A stretch of DNA of 64,000 nt from Mucilaginibacter_A sp041088075 (lineage in GTDB: Bacteria > Bacteroidota > Bacteroidia > Sphingobacteriales > Sphingobacteriaceae), in contig NZ_JBGCVY010000047.1 of NCBI RefSeq assembly GCF_041088075.1, positions 1 through 64,000 of the forward strand. The letters run 5' to 3'. The position numbers and the translations under genes were made by a program. Position 1 is the stretch's first letter. Each line of letters begins with the position of its first letter. The notes beneath the pieces were generated by a model, which was not told the origin of the DNA, searched no databases, and was given only the letters and a program-made list of their open reading frames with translations. Shown here in pieces: positions 17,664-26,796 of this stretch.

Positions 17664-17912
17664 ATGACATTAGAAATCATTACACCGGATAAAAAGTTTT
17701 TCGACGGAGAAATTACTGCGGTAATCGTTCCGGGTACAATGGGTTCGTTTGAAGTATTAAACAACCACGCGCCTATTATTTCTACTTTAGACCGTGGAAA
17801 AATCGTGGTTCGATCTAGCGCAAAATCGCAAACTTTTTTTATCAAAAGCGGCGTGATCGAAGTGCTGAACAACAAAATCGTGCTTTTGGCCGAAGGCGTG
17901 GAAGTACATTAA
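17664..17912 (+). CDS. atpC: F1F0 ATP synthase subunit epsilon
   Basis: 82 residues. TLEIITPDKKFFDGEITAV and GTMGSFEVLNNHAPII are the hallmark strands of the epsilon N-terminal beta-sandwich. The protein is the short Bacteroidota form, lacking the C-terminal helical hairpin that inhibits ATP hydrolysis in E. coli. Co-oriented with atpD and probably co-transcribed across the intervening hairpin repeat. A copy of the dispersed motif begins at the base after its stop. Confidence 0.93.
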   Translation: MTLEIITPDKKFFDGEITAVIVPGTMGSFEVLNNHAPIISTLDRGKIVVRSSAKSQTFFIKSGVIEVLNNKIVLLAEGVEVH

Positions 17913-18329
17913 TATGCTTCTTTTATCGGTATAAAACCTGGCTGCCTGGCTGGGTTTTTTTATGGGCTTTTATTTCAGTTTTTTCGTCTGATGCTTCATT
18001 TTAGGCAGAAAAACGCAAATTTTAGGACAATCAAAAAATCTATACCGAATACCATTTTCAACTTTGGTATAGCAGCATCCAAATAAAATAAAGCAATACT
18101 TCTTTTATCGGCATATTTTATTCTGTTTAATTACTTTTATCCTTATTAAATACTTTTTTAATTTTTTTATTTTTGGTATTGGTATAAACCGATCAAGTCT
18201 CTACCTTACAAATAGCTACTGAAAATGCTTGGCAAATATTAACTGCTATTTAATATAGGTTTAAAAATTGTTGTAAATAGTTTTTTTCAGAAACAGATCA
18301 CAAAAACAGACAAGCCATCTTCCTGACCA
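17913..18329. other. Intergenic region atpC-ilvD: motif copies, possible terminator and promoter
   Basis: Minus-oriented dispersed motif copies lie at about 17914 and 18097. A weak terminator-like element (AAAACC, short inner repeat, GGGTTTTTTT) spans about 17934-17961. TATTTTTG at 18168-18175 fits a TAnnTTTG minus-7 box for the ilv operon, but no clear minus-33 element is visible. I see no leader peptide or T-box in front of ilvD. No gene is present. Confidence 0.5.
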
Positions 18330-20033
18330 ATGGAAAACACAGCAATACAAGAAGAAACAGAGTTAAACAGTTACAGCAAAACGTTTACGCAAGACCCAAC
18401 GCAGCCTGCGGCGCAGGCGATGCTTTACGGGATTGGCCTGACCGATGATGACATGCAAAAAGCGCAGGTTGGCGTAGCCAGTATGGGCTACGATGGCAAT
18501 ACTTGCAACATGCACTTGAACGATTTGGCGCAAATTGTAAAAAAAGGTATTTGGCAGGAAGATTTAGTCGGTTTAATTTTTAACACGATTGGTGTAAGCG
18601 ATGGCATGAGCAACGGAACCGACGGGATGCGCTATTCTTTGGTAAGCCGCGATATTATTGCTGATTCTATCGAAGCCGTTTGTGGCGCACAATATTACGA
18701 TGCCGTGATCGCGCTTCCGGGTTGTGATAAAAATATGCCGGGTTCCATCATGGCAATGGGCCGTTTAAACCGTCCTTCCATTATGGTTTATGGCGGAACG
18801 ATCAAACCGGGTCATTATAAAGGTGAAGATTTAAACATCATTTCGGCTTTTGAAGCTTTAGGGAAAAAGTTGGCCGGAACAATTGATGATTTTGATTTCA
18901 AGGAAGTCATCAAAAATGCTTGCCCTGGCGCTGGTGCCTGCGGCGGCATTTACACGGCCAATACGATGGCTGCGGCGATTGAGGCTTTGGGCATGAGTTT
19001 GCCTTATTCATCTTCCAATCCGGCGATCAGTCCCGAAAAAGATGCCGAATGTCTGGCTGCCGGAAAAGCGATCAAAATTTTGCTGGAAAAAGACATCAAG
19101 CCAAGCGACATCATGACGCGTGAAGCTTTTGAAAATGCCATCGTGTTGATTATGGTTTTAGGCGGATCAACCAACGCGGTTTTACACTTAATTGCGATGG
19201 CAAAAAGCGTGGATGTGCCGTTAACGCAAGATGATTTTCAAACCATCAGCAATAAAATCCCGGTTTTGGCAGATATGAAACCAAGCGGAAAATACATGAT
19301 GGACGACCTGCATAAAGTTGGCGGCATACCGGCCGTGATGAAATACCTGCTCAAAAAAGGCTGGTTGCACGGCGGTTGCATGACCGTAACCGGAAAAACA
19401 ATTGCAGAAAATTTAGAAGCAGTTCCGGAACTGAGCTTTGATACGCAAAAGATCATCCTTCCCGCAGAAAATCCTGTTAAAACAACCGGACATTTACAGA
19501 TTCTTTACGGAAACCTGGCGGAAGGCGGAAGCGTTGCCAAAATCAGCGGAAAAGAAGGCGAGCGTTTTGAAGGACCGGCACGGGTTTTTGATGGCGAATT
19601 TGAACTGATCCACGGCATTCAAAGCGGACGTGTGAAAGCCGGAGACGTGGTTGTCATCAGAAATGTTGGGCCAAAAGGAGCACCGGGAATGCCGGAAATG
19701 CTGAAACCAACTTCGGCCATTTTTGGCGCCGGTTTGGGTAGCAGCGTTGCCTTAATTACCGATGGCCGTTTCAGCGGCGGAACGCATGGTTTTGTGGTTG
19801 GACACATCACCCCAGAAGCTTTTGATGGCGGTTTGATCGCTTTGGTAAAAGATGAAGACCGGATTGAAATTGATGCCAATAGTCGGATCATGAAATTAAT
19901 GATTTCGGATGAAGAAATAGCAAACCGACGCGCGCAATGGAAACAGCCTTCCTTAAAAGCAACCAAAGGCGTTTTATACAAATATGCCAAACAAGTATCA
20001 ACCGCGGCCGAAGGCTGCGTAACCGATCTATAA
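18330..20033 (+). CDS. ilvD: Dihydroxy-acid dehydratase
   Basis: 567 residues. Dehydrates 2,3-dihydroxyisovalerate and 2,3-dihydroxy-3-methylvalerate in valine/isoleucine synthesis. Three cysteines fit the [2Fe-2S] ligands of the IlvD/Edd family: Cys59 in GNTCNMHL, Cys132 in GCDKNMPGS and Cys204 in GAGACGG. RPSIMVYGGTIKPG and VALITDGRFSGGTHG are further family signatures. First gene of the branched-chain block. A copy of the dispersed motif lies 9 bp after its stop. Confidence 0.97.
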   Translation: MENTAIQEETELNSYSKTFTQDPTQPAAQAMLYGIGLTDDDMQKAQVGVASMGYDGNTCNMHLNDLAQIVKKGIWQEDLVGLIFNTIGVSDGMSNGTDGMRYSLVSRDIIADSIEAVCGAQYYDAVIALPGCDKNMPGSIMAMGRLNRPSIMVYGGTIKPGHYKGEDLNIISAFEALGKKLAGTIDDFDFKEVIKNACPGAGACGGIYTANTMAAAIEALGMSLPYSSSNPAISPEKDAECLAAGKAIKILLEKDIKPSDIMTREAFENAIVLIMVLGGSTNAVLHLIAMAKSVDVPLTQDDFQTISNKIPVLADMKPSGKYMMDDLHKVGGIPAVMKYLLKKGWLHGGCMTVTGKTIAENLEAVPELSFDTQKIILPAENPVKTTGHLQILYGNLAEGGSVAKISGKEGERFEGPARVFDGEFELIHGIQSGRVKAGDVVVIRNVGPKGAPGMPEMLKPTSAIFGAGLGSSVALITDGRFSGGTHGFVVGHITPEAFDGGLIALVKDEDRIEIDANSRIMKLMISDEEIANRRAQWKQPSLKATKGVLYKYAKQVSTAAEGCVTDL

Positions 20034-20085
20034 AATATACCGATAAAAGAAGCATTATAAAAATTCTTTAAAAAGATTAACCGTT

Positions 20086-21825
20086 ATGGAATTAGCACAA
20101 GAAGAACTATTGACCTTGCCCGAAGTTAAGAAAACCACGCACGTTTCCGGCTCTGTCGCGCTGTTGGAAGGCTTGATTGCCGAAGGTGTAGATACCATTT
20201 TTGGTTATCCCGGCGGTGCCATTATGCCTATTTACGATGCGTTGTACGATTACAAAGAGAAGCTAAACCATATTTTGGTGCGGCACGAACAAGGCGGCAT
20301 CCATGCGGGGCAAGGTTATGCGCGTTCCTCAGGAAAAGTGGGCGTGGTGTTTGCCACCAGCGGACCGGGCGCAACCAATTTGATCACCGGTTTGGCTGAT
20401 GCTCAAATAGATAGTACGCCTTTAGTTTGTATCACCGGACAGGTTTTTGCGCATTTGCTGGGCACGGATGCTTTTCAGGAAACGGATGTCATCAACATTA
20501 CCACGCCGGTTACTAAGTGGAATTACCAGGTAACGGATGCGAACGAAATCCCGGAAGTGATGGCGAAAGCATTTCACATTGCAAGAAGCGGTCGTCCCGG
20601 TCCGGTTTTAATTGATATCACCAAAAATGCCCAAATACAAAAATTTGATTTTGAAGGGTATATCAAATGCAACCACATCCGCAGTTACCGCCCGAAACCA
20701 ATTGTTCGGCATGAATATGTTGAGCAGGCAGCCGAGCTTATCAATCAGGCAAAAAAACCTTTTGTGATCTGGGGGCAAGGCGTAATTTTAGGGAAAGCGG
20801 AAAAAGAATTTCAGGCTTTTATCGAAAAAACAAATATTCCTTCGGCCTGGACAATTTTGGGCGCAAGCGCGATTCCAACCGATCACGAACTGAACGTTGG
20901 GATGCTGGGCATGCACGGTAATTACGGCCCGAATGTTTTGACCAACGAATGCGATGTTTTAATTGCCATCGGGATGCGTTTTGACGACCGCGTAACCGGC
21001 CGTTTGGATAAATACGCAAAACAAGCCAAAATTATTCACTTGGATATTGACCCGGCGGAAATAGATAAAAACGTACAGTCAACGGTTCCGGTTTGGGGCG
21101 ATTGCAAGGAAACGCTTCCTTTATTAACTAAATTATGCCAGCAAAAGAAGCATACCGAATGGCTGCAACTTTTTAAAGAATATCAGCAAAAAGAAGTGGA
21201 AGCGGTAATTGATGCCGAACTTCACCCAAAATCCGGCGAGTTAACAATGGGCGAAGTCATCAACCAATTAAACGAGTTAACTAATGGAGAAGCAATTATT
21301 GTAACCGATGTTGGTCAGCATCAGATGGTTGCCTGCCGTTATGCAAAATTTAACAAATCCCGCAGCAACATCACAAGCGGTGGTTTGGGCACGATGGGTT
21401 TTGCCTTGCCAGCAGCTATCGGGGCAAAATTTGGCGCGCCGGAACGAACGGTAGTTTCGGTATCAGGAGACGGCGGTTTCCAGATGACGATCCAGGAATT
21501 GGGAACGATTATGCAATGCGGCATTGATGTTAAAATGATCGTTTTAAACAACCGTTTTTTGGGAATGGTGCGGCAATGGCAGGATATGTTCAACGAGAAA
21601 CGTTACTCTTTTGTAGATATTCAAAGTCCTGATTTTGTGCAAGTTGCAGCAGCTTATCGTATTGATGGCAAATGTGTTTCGGAACGGGAAGAACTACAAT
21701 CTTCGTTAAAAGAAATGCTGGAGCATAAAGGTTCTTACTTGCTGGAAGTAATGGTTACCAAAGAAAACAATGTTTTCCCGATGGTGCCGCAAGGTTGCAG
21801 TGTTAGTGAAATCAGGTTGAAGTGA
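20086..21825 (+). CDS. ilvB: Acetolactate synthase large subunit
   Basis: 579 residues. Thiamine diphosphate enzyme condensing pyruvate with pyruvate or 2-oxobutyrate. Catalytic Glu68 lies in VRHEQGGIHAGQGYAR. The ThDP-Mg motif GDGGFQMTIQEL begins at about residue 461, and the FAD-binding middle domain lies between. FGYPGGAIMPIYDAL is the acetohydroxyacid synthase-specific start. It is followed by the regulatory subunit gene after a short low-complexity spacer, so the two should be co-transcribed. Confidence 0.97.
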   Translation: MELAQEELLTLPEVKKTTHVSGSVALLEGLIAEGVDTIFGYPGGAIMPIYDALYDYKEKLNHILVRHEQGGIHAGQGYARSSGKVGVVFATSGPGATNLITGLADAQIDSTPLVCITGQVFAHLLGTDAFQETDVINITTPVTKWNYQVTDANEIPEVMAKAFHIARSGRPGPVLIDITKNAQIQKFDFEGYIKCNHIRSYRPKPIVRHEYVEQAAELINQAKKPFVIWGQGVILGKAEKEFQAFIEKTNIPSAWTILGASAIPTDHELNVGMLGMHGNYGPNVLTNECDVLIAIGMRFDDRVTGRLDKYAKQAKIIHLDIDPAEIDKNVQSTVPVWGDCKETLPLLTKLCQQKKHTEWLQLFKEYQQKEVEAVIDAELHPKSGELTMGEVINQLNELTNGEAIIVTDVGQHQMVACRYAKFNKSRSNITSGGLGTMGFALPAAIGAKFGAPERTVVSVSGDGGFQMTIQELGTIMQCGIDVKMIVLNNRFLGMVRQWQDMFNEKRYSFVDIQSPDFVQVAAAYRIDGKCVSEREELQSSLKEMLEHKGSYLLEVMVTKENNVFPMVPQGCSVSEIRLK

Positions 21826-21888
21826 GGTTTAGAGGCTGGAAGGTAAAAGGATAAAGGCAAAAGGTTGGCATCAAACGAAATCAAATTT

Positions 21889-22497
21889 ATGGGCATTATA
21901 GAAACACTTGGAAAACAGGAATATAACATCACCGTTTACACCGAAAACCAGATTGGTTTGCTTAACCGCATCGCCATTATTTTTACGCGGCGCAAAATTA
22001 ATATTGATAGTTTGAACACTTCGCCTTCCGAGATTGACAGCATTCACCGTTTTGATATTGTGCTGAACGAAACGGAAGAAGTGGTGCGCAAACTGTCGCG
22101 CCAGATTGAAAAGCAGGTAGAAGTTTTAAAGGTTTATTATCATACCAACGATGAAATTATCTGGCAGGAAATGGCTTTGTACAAAGTGCCGACCGATACC
22201 ATTGCCGAAAAAGTTTTGGTAGAACGTTTGCTGCGCGAACATGGCGCACGTGCCGTCGTGATCCGAAAAGATTATACCGTTTTTGAAACCACCGGCCACC
22301 GCACCGAAACCGACAATTTGCTTTATGCGTTGCAGCCTTTTGGTTTGATTGAATTTGTGCGAAGCGCACGTATTGCCATCATTAAGAGCAGCGAAGGCTT
22401 TAACCGGAAACTGCGCGAATTTGAGCAATTGGAACCCGGACAGGAAGTGAGCGAAAACGAGTATCTAAGTAAGCGCGACAAGGTTTTTACGATGTAG
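21889..22497 (+). CDS. ilvN: Acetolactate synthase small (regulatory) subunit
   Basis: 202 residues from the ATG at 21889; an in-frame TTG 24 bp upstream would add eight residues not typical of the family. EYNITVYTENQIGLLNRIAI opens the ACT domain that binds valine for feedback inhibition of IlvB, and TRRKINIDSLNTSPSE follows as in other IlvN/IlvH proteins. The C-terminal domain (KVLVERLLREHGARAVVI to the end) is the ACT-like dimer region. It follows ilvB and precedes ilvC. Confidence 0.92.
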   Translation: MGIIETLGKQEYNITVYTENQIGLLNRIAIIFTRRKINIDSLNTSPSEIDSIHRFDIVLNETEEVVRKLSRQIEKQVEVLKVYYHTNDEIIWQEMALYKVPTDTIAEKVLVERLLREHGARAVVIRKDYTVFETTGHRTETDNLLYALQPFGLIEFVRSARIAIIKSSEGFNRKLREFEQLEPGQEVSENEYLSKRDKVFTM

Positions 22498-22556
22498 TAG
22501 TTAAGCTTTTAGCTGTCAGCAATCAGCTTTCAGCTTAATAAAAGTTTCATAACTGA

Positions 22557-22784
22557 ATGCTTCTTTTATCAGCCTAAAATTAGTGTGCTAAAAGAAGCAT
22601 TGGCAGAAAAGGTGTGAGGCATCAGCATAAAAATAAAAATGATGCTTCTTTTATCAACATAAAATTGGGCTGATAAAAGAAGTATTAGCAGAAAAGGTGT
22701 GAAGTTGGAGGTATTAGCATAAAAACAAAAACGATGCTTCTTTTATCAGCCTAAATTTAGTGCGGTAAAAGAAGCATTGGCATA
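22557..22784. repeat. Three tandem inverted pairs of the dispersed motif upstream of ilvC
   Basis: Minus copies begin at about 22557, 22642 and 22733, each followed about 30-40 bp later by a plus copy (about 22589, 22674 and 22772). Each pair encloses an A/T-rich loop such as AGCCTAAAATTAGTG, so three consecutive hairpins can form. Units repeat about every 88 bp with spacer GAGGYATNAGCATAAAAA. They fill most of the 369-bp ilvN-ilvC gap, which also holds AGCTGTCAGCAATCAGC text-like repeat at 22510-22535. No gene is seen. Confidence 0.88.
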
Positions 22785-22866
22785 AAAATCAGAGCAATCA
22801 ATAAACAGAAACCAAGCATCGGTGTAATCAAAAAAATCGGTGCAATCATAAAAATCAAACAAAAAA

Positions 22867-23925
22867 ATGGTAAAATTAACTTTTGGCACTACGGAAGAAA
22901 ATGTAGTAACCCGCGAAGAATTCCCTTTATCTAAAGCACAGGAAGTATTGAAAAATGAAACTGTGGCTGTAATTGGTTACGGCGTTCAGGGTCCCGGACA
23001 GGCGCTTAACCAAAAAGACAATGGCATTAACGTGATTGTTGGTCAGCGTAAAAATTCAAAATCATGGGACAAAGCAGTCCGCGATGGTTTTGTAGAAGGC
23101 GAAACGCTTTTTGAAATTGAAGAAGCTTTGGAAAAAGGAACAATAATTTGCTACCTTTTGAGTGATGCTGCCCAAATTAAATTGTGGCCAACGGTGCAAA
23201 AACATTTAACGCCTGGCAAAGCTTTGTATTTTTCGCATGGTTTTGGTATTACTTTTAAGGAGCAAACTGGCATCGTTCCGCCAAAAGATGTGGACGTATT
23301 TTTGGTTGCGCCAAAAGGTTCCGGCACTTCTTTGCGCCGAATGTTTTTGCAAGGCCGCGGTTTAAATTCCAGCTACGCCATTTTTCAGGATGCAACCGGC
23401 AACGCTTTTGAGCGTGTGATTGCGTTAGGCATTGCCGTGGGAAGCGGTTATTTGTTTGAAACCAACTTTAAAAAAGAAGTTTACAGCGATCTGACCGGCG
23501 AACGCGGCACCTTGATGGGCTGTATCCAGGGGATTTTTGCGGCACAATACGATGTTTTACGCAGTAAAGGCCACTCGCCTTCCGAAGCATTTAACGAAAC
23601 GGTGGAAGAATTAACGCAATCCTTAATGCCTTTAGTTGCAGAAAATGGGATGGATTGGATGTACGCCAATTGCTCGACCACGGCCCAGCGCGGCGCGTTG
23701 GATTGGTGGAAGAAATTCCGTGATGCCACCAAACCGGTTTTTGAAGAATTGTACGAAAGCGTAGCAGCCGGAAAGGAATCGCAACGCTCCATCGACTCGA
23801 ACAGCCAGCCGGATTACCGCGAAAAATTAGATGCAGAATTAGCAGAACTCCGCGACAGCGAAATCTGGCAAGCCGGCAAAACAGTGAGAAGTCTTCGCCC
23901 TGAAAATCAGGAAGTGGAAGCATAA
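22867..23925 (+). CDS. ilvC: Ketol-acid reductoisomerase (class I)
   Basis: 352 residues. Isomerises and reduces acetolactate with NADPH and Mg2+. The Rossmann motif is VIGYGVQGPGQALNQ near residue 38. The active-site region contains ETNFKKEVYSDLTGERGTLMG, with the metal-ligand Asp and Glu, and the knotted helical domain has NCSTTAQRGALDWW. Length and layout fit the single-helical-domain class I enzyme. It is separated from ilvN by the motif-hairpin array, which could attenuate or stabilise the mRNA. Confidence 0.96.
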   Translation: MVKLTFGTTEENVVTREEFPLSKAQEVLKNETVAVIGYGVQGPGQALNQKDNGINVIVGQRKNSKSWDKAVRDGFVEGETLFEIEEALEKGTIICYLLSDAAQIKLWPTVQKHLTPGKALYFSHGFGITFKEQTGIVPPKDVDVFLVAPKGSGTSLRRMFLQGRGLNSSYAIFQDATGNAFERVIALGIAVGSGYLFETNFKKEVYSDLTGERGTLMGCIQGIFAAQYDVLRSKGHSPSEAFNETVEELTQSLMPLVAENGMDWMYANCSTTAQRGALDWWKKFRDATKPVFEELYESVAAGKESQRSIDSNSQPDYREKLDAELAELRDSEIWQAGKTVRSLRPENQEVEA

Positions 23926-24039
23926 GAAGGTTGTAAGTCATCTGTTTCGAGTTGCCAGTTTTAGGTTGATAAAAACAGCATCAATTCAACATCTTTAAGA
24001 ACCAGCAACTCGCAACTGATGACACAAAACTCAAAGAAA

Positions 24040-25461
24040 ATGGGACAAACATTATTTGATAAAATCTGGGATGCACATATTGTAAACCGTTCGGCAGGTT
24101 TCCCGGATGTTTTATACATTGATACACATTTTATTCACGAAGTAACCAGTCCGCAAGCTTTTGATGGATTGCGTGCCCGTGAGATTCCGGTTTTTCGCAC
24201 CAGACAAACGGTTGCAACGGCAGATCATAATGTGCCGACGTTGCACCAGGACCAGCCGATCCGCGAAGAACTTTCGCGCAAACAAGTGGATATGCTGACC
24301 CAAAACTGTGCAGAATTTGGCGTGGAATTGTATGGTTTAGGCCATCCTTATCAGGGAATTGTACACGTGATTGGACCAGAACTGGGCATTACCGTTCCCG
24401 GAAAAACCATTGTTTGCGGCGATAGCCATACTTCCACGCACGGCGCTTTTGGCACGATAGCTTTTGGCATCGGCACGTCGCAGGTAGAACAGGTTTTGGC
24501 CACGCAATGCCTGCTGCAATCCAAACCCAAACAAATGAAGATTGAAGTGAACGGGAAACTGCCGTTTGGCGTTGGCGCGAAAGATATTATCCTGTACATC
24601 ATTTCTAAGATTTCTGCTGCCGGCGGCACAGGTTATTTTGTAGAATATGCCGGCGATACGATCCGAAGTTTAAGTATGGAAAGCCGCATGACGATCTGCA
24701 ACATGAGCATCGAAATGGGCGCGCGCGGCGGAATGATTGCGCCCGATCAGACAACTTTTGATTATGTAAAAGACAAAGAGTTTGCGCCAAAAGGCGAAGA
24801 CTGGGACAAAGCATTAGCTTGGTGGAAAACTTTGTATTCTGATGTAGATGCTGTTTTTGACGAGGTTTTATCATTTGATGCAGCCGATATCGAACCGATG
24901 ATCACGTACGGAACCAATCCGGGAATGGGCATCGGCATCACCCAAAATATACCCGCAAAAGAAGCATTCGAGCAGCACGAGCAAAACTCGTATCAAAAAG
25001 CGTTGGATTACATGGATTTGCAGGACAATACCGAAATCCTGGGCAAACCGATTGATTATGTTTTTATCGGTAGTTGCACCAATTCGCGCATTGAAGATTT
25101 ACGACAGGTTGCTGAGTTTGTAAAAGGCCGCGAAAAAGCGCCGCACGTTACGGCCTGGATTGTTCCGGGATCAAAACAAGTTCAGTTGCAGGCGATGGCC
25201 GAAGGTTTAGACAAGATATTTGAATCCGCCGGGTTTTTCCTGCGTGAGCCTGGTTGCAGCGCATGTTTGGGTATGAATGAAGATAAAATTCCCGCCGGAA
25301 AATACTGTGTTTCCACTTCCAACCGAAACTTTGAAGGAAGACAAGGGCCAAATGCACGTACTTTTTTAGCGAGTCCGTTGACAGCGGCGGCGGCGGCGGT
25401 TACGGGGAGGGTTACGGATGTTAGGGAGATGCTGTCTGAACCGGAATTTGTGGAATTTTAG
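24040..25461 (+). CDS. leuC: 3-isopropylmalate dehydratase large subunit
   Basis: 473 residues from the ATG at 24040 (GQTLFDKIWDAHIV), which fits the family start; an in-frame ATG at 24019 adds seven residues. This aconitase-family enzyme binds [4Fe-4S] through Cys in IGSCTNSR near residue 347 and in GCSACLGMN near 410. CGDSHTSTHGAFGTIAFGIG is the family signature near residue 130. The last codons and the stop lie inside the left arm of an inverted repeat enclosing the next gene. Confidence 0.96.
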   Translation: MGQTLFDKIWDAHIVNRSAGFPDVLYIDTHFIHEVTSPQAFDGLRAREIPVFRTRQTVATADHNVPTLHQDQPIREELSRKQVDMLTQNCAEFGVELYGLGHPYQGIVHVIGPELGITVPGKTIVCGDSHTSTHGAFGTIAFGIGTSQVEQVLATQCLLQSKPKQMKIEVNGKLPFGVGAKDIILYIISKISAAGGTGYFVEYAGDTIRSLSMESRMTICNMSIEMGARGGMIAPDQTTFDYVKDKEFAPKGEDWDKALAWWKTLYSDVDAVFDEVLSFDAADIEPMITYGTNPGMGIGITQNIPAKEAFEQHEQNSYQKALDYMDLQDNTEILGKPIDYVFIGSCTNSRIEDLRQVAEFVKGREKAPHVTAWIVPGSKQVQLQAMAEGLDKIFESAGFFLREPGCSACLGMNEDKIPAGKYCVSTSNRNFEGRQGPNARTFLASPLTAAAAAVTGRVTDVREMLSEPEFVEF

Positions 25462-25983
25462 AATTGATAGAATTTTTGGCAGATGGATAACCAAAAAAGG
25501 ACTTCTGAAGATTTCAATGATTGTACTGGTAAAATAATTGGTTGTTCTATGCGTGTACATTCGGCTCTTGGCAATGGCTTTCAGGAAGTTATTTATCAAA
25601 GAGCTTTGGCGATTGAAATGGGTTTGGCAGGATTAACATTTCAAAGAGAAATGGAAATGCCTATCTATTACAGATACGAACATATCGGAACAAGGCGGGT
25701 AGATTTTTTTGTAGAGGATTCCATCATGGTTGAGTTAAAAGCAGTCATCAATTTAGAAGATGTACACTTGGCACAAGCCCTAAATTACCTCGAAGCATAC
25801 AACATGGAAACCGGCCTATTGATAAATTTTGGCAGCAAAAGTCTTCAATTTAAAAGATTACTTAATAAAAAATTTAAAAGCAGCAGTTACTAAAGCAAGT
25901 AAAATTCTAAAAATCAAAAGCAGTAGTTACGAAAGCAAGTAAAATTCTAATAATTCTACAATTCCACAAATTCAGGTTCAGAC
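25434..25983. repeat. Long inverted repeat enclosing the GxxExxY gene between leuC and leuD
   Basis: The left arm 25434-25465 (beginning GTCTGAACCGGAATTTGTGG) and the right arm 25952-25983 (ending CACAAATTCAGGTTCAGAC) are reverse complements at 30 of 32 positions. Similarity extends about 11 bp further inward with two or three mismatches. The left arm covers the 3' end and stop of leuC, and the right arm ends 3 bp before the leuD ATG. In RNA the arms would form a stem of about 40 bp that loops out the whole gene and brings leuC and leuD together. A 40-bp tandem duplication (25876-25910 and 25916-25950) lies just inside the right arm. Confidence 0.88.
25483..25893 (+). CDS. GxxExxY family protein, predicted PD-(D/E)xK-like nuclease fold
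   Basis: 136 residues. The name-giving motif is GFQEVIY at residues 32-38 (Gly32, Glu35, Tyr38). RRVDFFVEDSIMVELKA gives Asp74 and Glu84-x-Lys86, the arrangement of a PD-(D/E)xK nuclease core. Members are scattered through Bacteroidota genomes and, as I recall, are associated with intervening sequences in rRNA genes. Here the gene splits leuC from leuD and is bounded by a long inverted repeat, as if the cassette had inserted. It is too different in function from its neighbours to be a leucine gene. Biological role unknown. Confidence 0.85.
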   Translation: MDNQKRTSEDFNDCTGKIIGCSMRVHSALGNGFQEVIYQRALAIEMGLAGLTFQREMEMPIYYRYEHIGTRRVDFFVEDSIMVELKAVINLEDVHLAQALNYLEAYNMETGLLINFGSKSLQFKRLLNKKFKSSSY

Positions 25984-25986
25984 AAA

Positions 25987-26583
25987 ATGGCCACTAAAAT
26001 TTTCAAACACATACAATCAACTGTAGTACCGCTACAAGTTGAAAACATCGATACCGACCAGATTATTCCGGCAAGGTTTTTAAAAGCTACAACGCGGGAA
26101 GGTTTCGGTCAGAACTTGTTTTGCGACTGGCGTTTTGACATCACCGGCAATCCAAAACCTGATTTCATTTTAAATAATCCATTTTATACAGGTAAAATTT
26201 TGGTTGCCGGTAAAAACTTTGGTTGCGGTAGCAGTCGCGAACATGCAGCTTGGGCAATTGCAGATTATGGTTTTGATGTAGTAGTCAGCAGTTTTTTTGC
26301 AGATATTTTTAAAGGCAATGCTTTGAATAATGGCTTGCTTCCGGTGCAGGTAAGCGATTTATTTTTAAACCGGATTTTTACAGAAGTAGCGAAAGACCGG
26401 CATACGGAAGTGGAAGTTGACCTGCAACAACAATTTATCAAAATTTGCAGCACCGGCGAACAGGAAAACTTCGAGATCAACCCTTATAAAAAAGCTTGTC
26501 TGTTAAATGGTTACGATGATATTGATTATGTGCTGAACAACAAGGATTGGATTGCAACTTATGAACGGAGTAAGGTGATTTAA
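25987..26583 (+). CDS. leuD: 3-isopropylmalate dehydratase small subunit
   Basis: 198 residues. Forms the heterodimer with LeuC that interconverts 2- and 3-isopropylmalate. VENIDTDQIIPARFLKATTR and GKNFGCGSSREHAAWAI near residue 78 are diagnostic of the swivelling small subunit. Its ATG is 3 bp after the right arm of the inverted repeat that encloses the GxxExxY gene, so its translation start region would be partly within a stem if that structure forms. Confidence 0.96.
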   Translation: MATKIFKHIQSTVVPLQVENIDTDQIIPARFLKATTREGFGQNLFCDWRFDITGNPKPDFILNNPFYTGKILVAGKNFGCGSSREHAAWAIADYGFDVVVSSFFADIFKGNALNNGLLPVQVSDLFLNRIFTEVAKDRHTEVEVDLQQQFIKICSTGEQENFEINPYKKACLLNGYDDIDYVLNNKDWIATYERSKVI

Positions 26584-26614
26584 TTTTCCCTTGACAGGCG
26601 CAAAAGGACGTTTT

Positions 26615-26749
26615 GTCATTTCGACCGCCGGGAGAAATCTTCTTCAAAGCGATAAGTTGTAATGCTTCTTTTATCGCATAAAAATTGGTGTTGGGTTGAA
26701 AGAAAGATAATTTGATTGAAAGAAGATTTCTCCCTACGGTCGAAATGAC
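26615..26749. repeat. Inverted-repeat element with internal dispersed motif, leuD-leuB gap
   Basis: GTCATTTCGACCG..GGGAGAAATCTTCTT (26615-26644) and its reverse complement (26720-26749) match at 28 of 30 positions. The loop contains one minus-oriented dispersed motif copy at about 26664. A half copy of the same arm occurs near 52516-52553. This looks like a widespread Bacteroidota intergenic palindrome. Confidence 0.8.
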
Positions 26750-26796
26750 AGAACAAAAATCCTTCGATAAGCTCAGGACAAAAAGAACAACAAAAA

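Noticed and set aside
18181..18329. A leader peptide or T-box controlling ilvD
   Set aside because: No run of branched-chain codons in a short frame and no T-box-like structure; Bacteroidota rarely use T-boxes.
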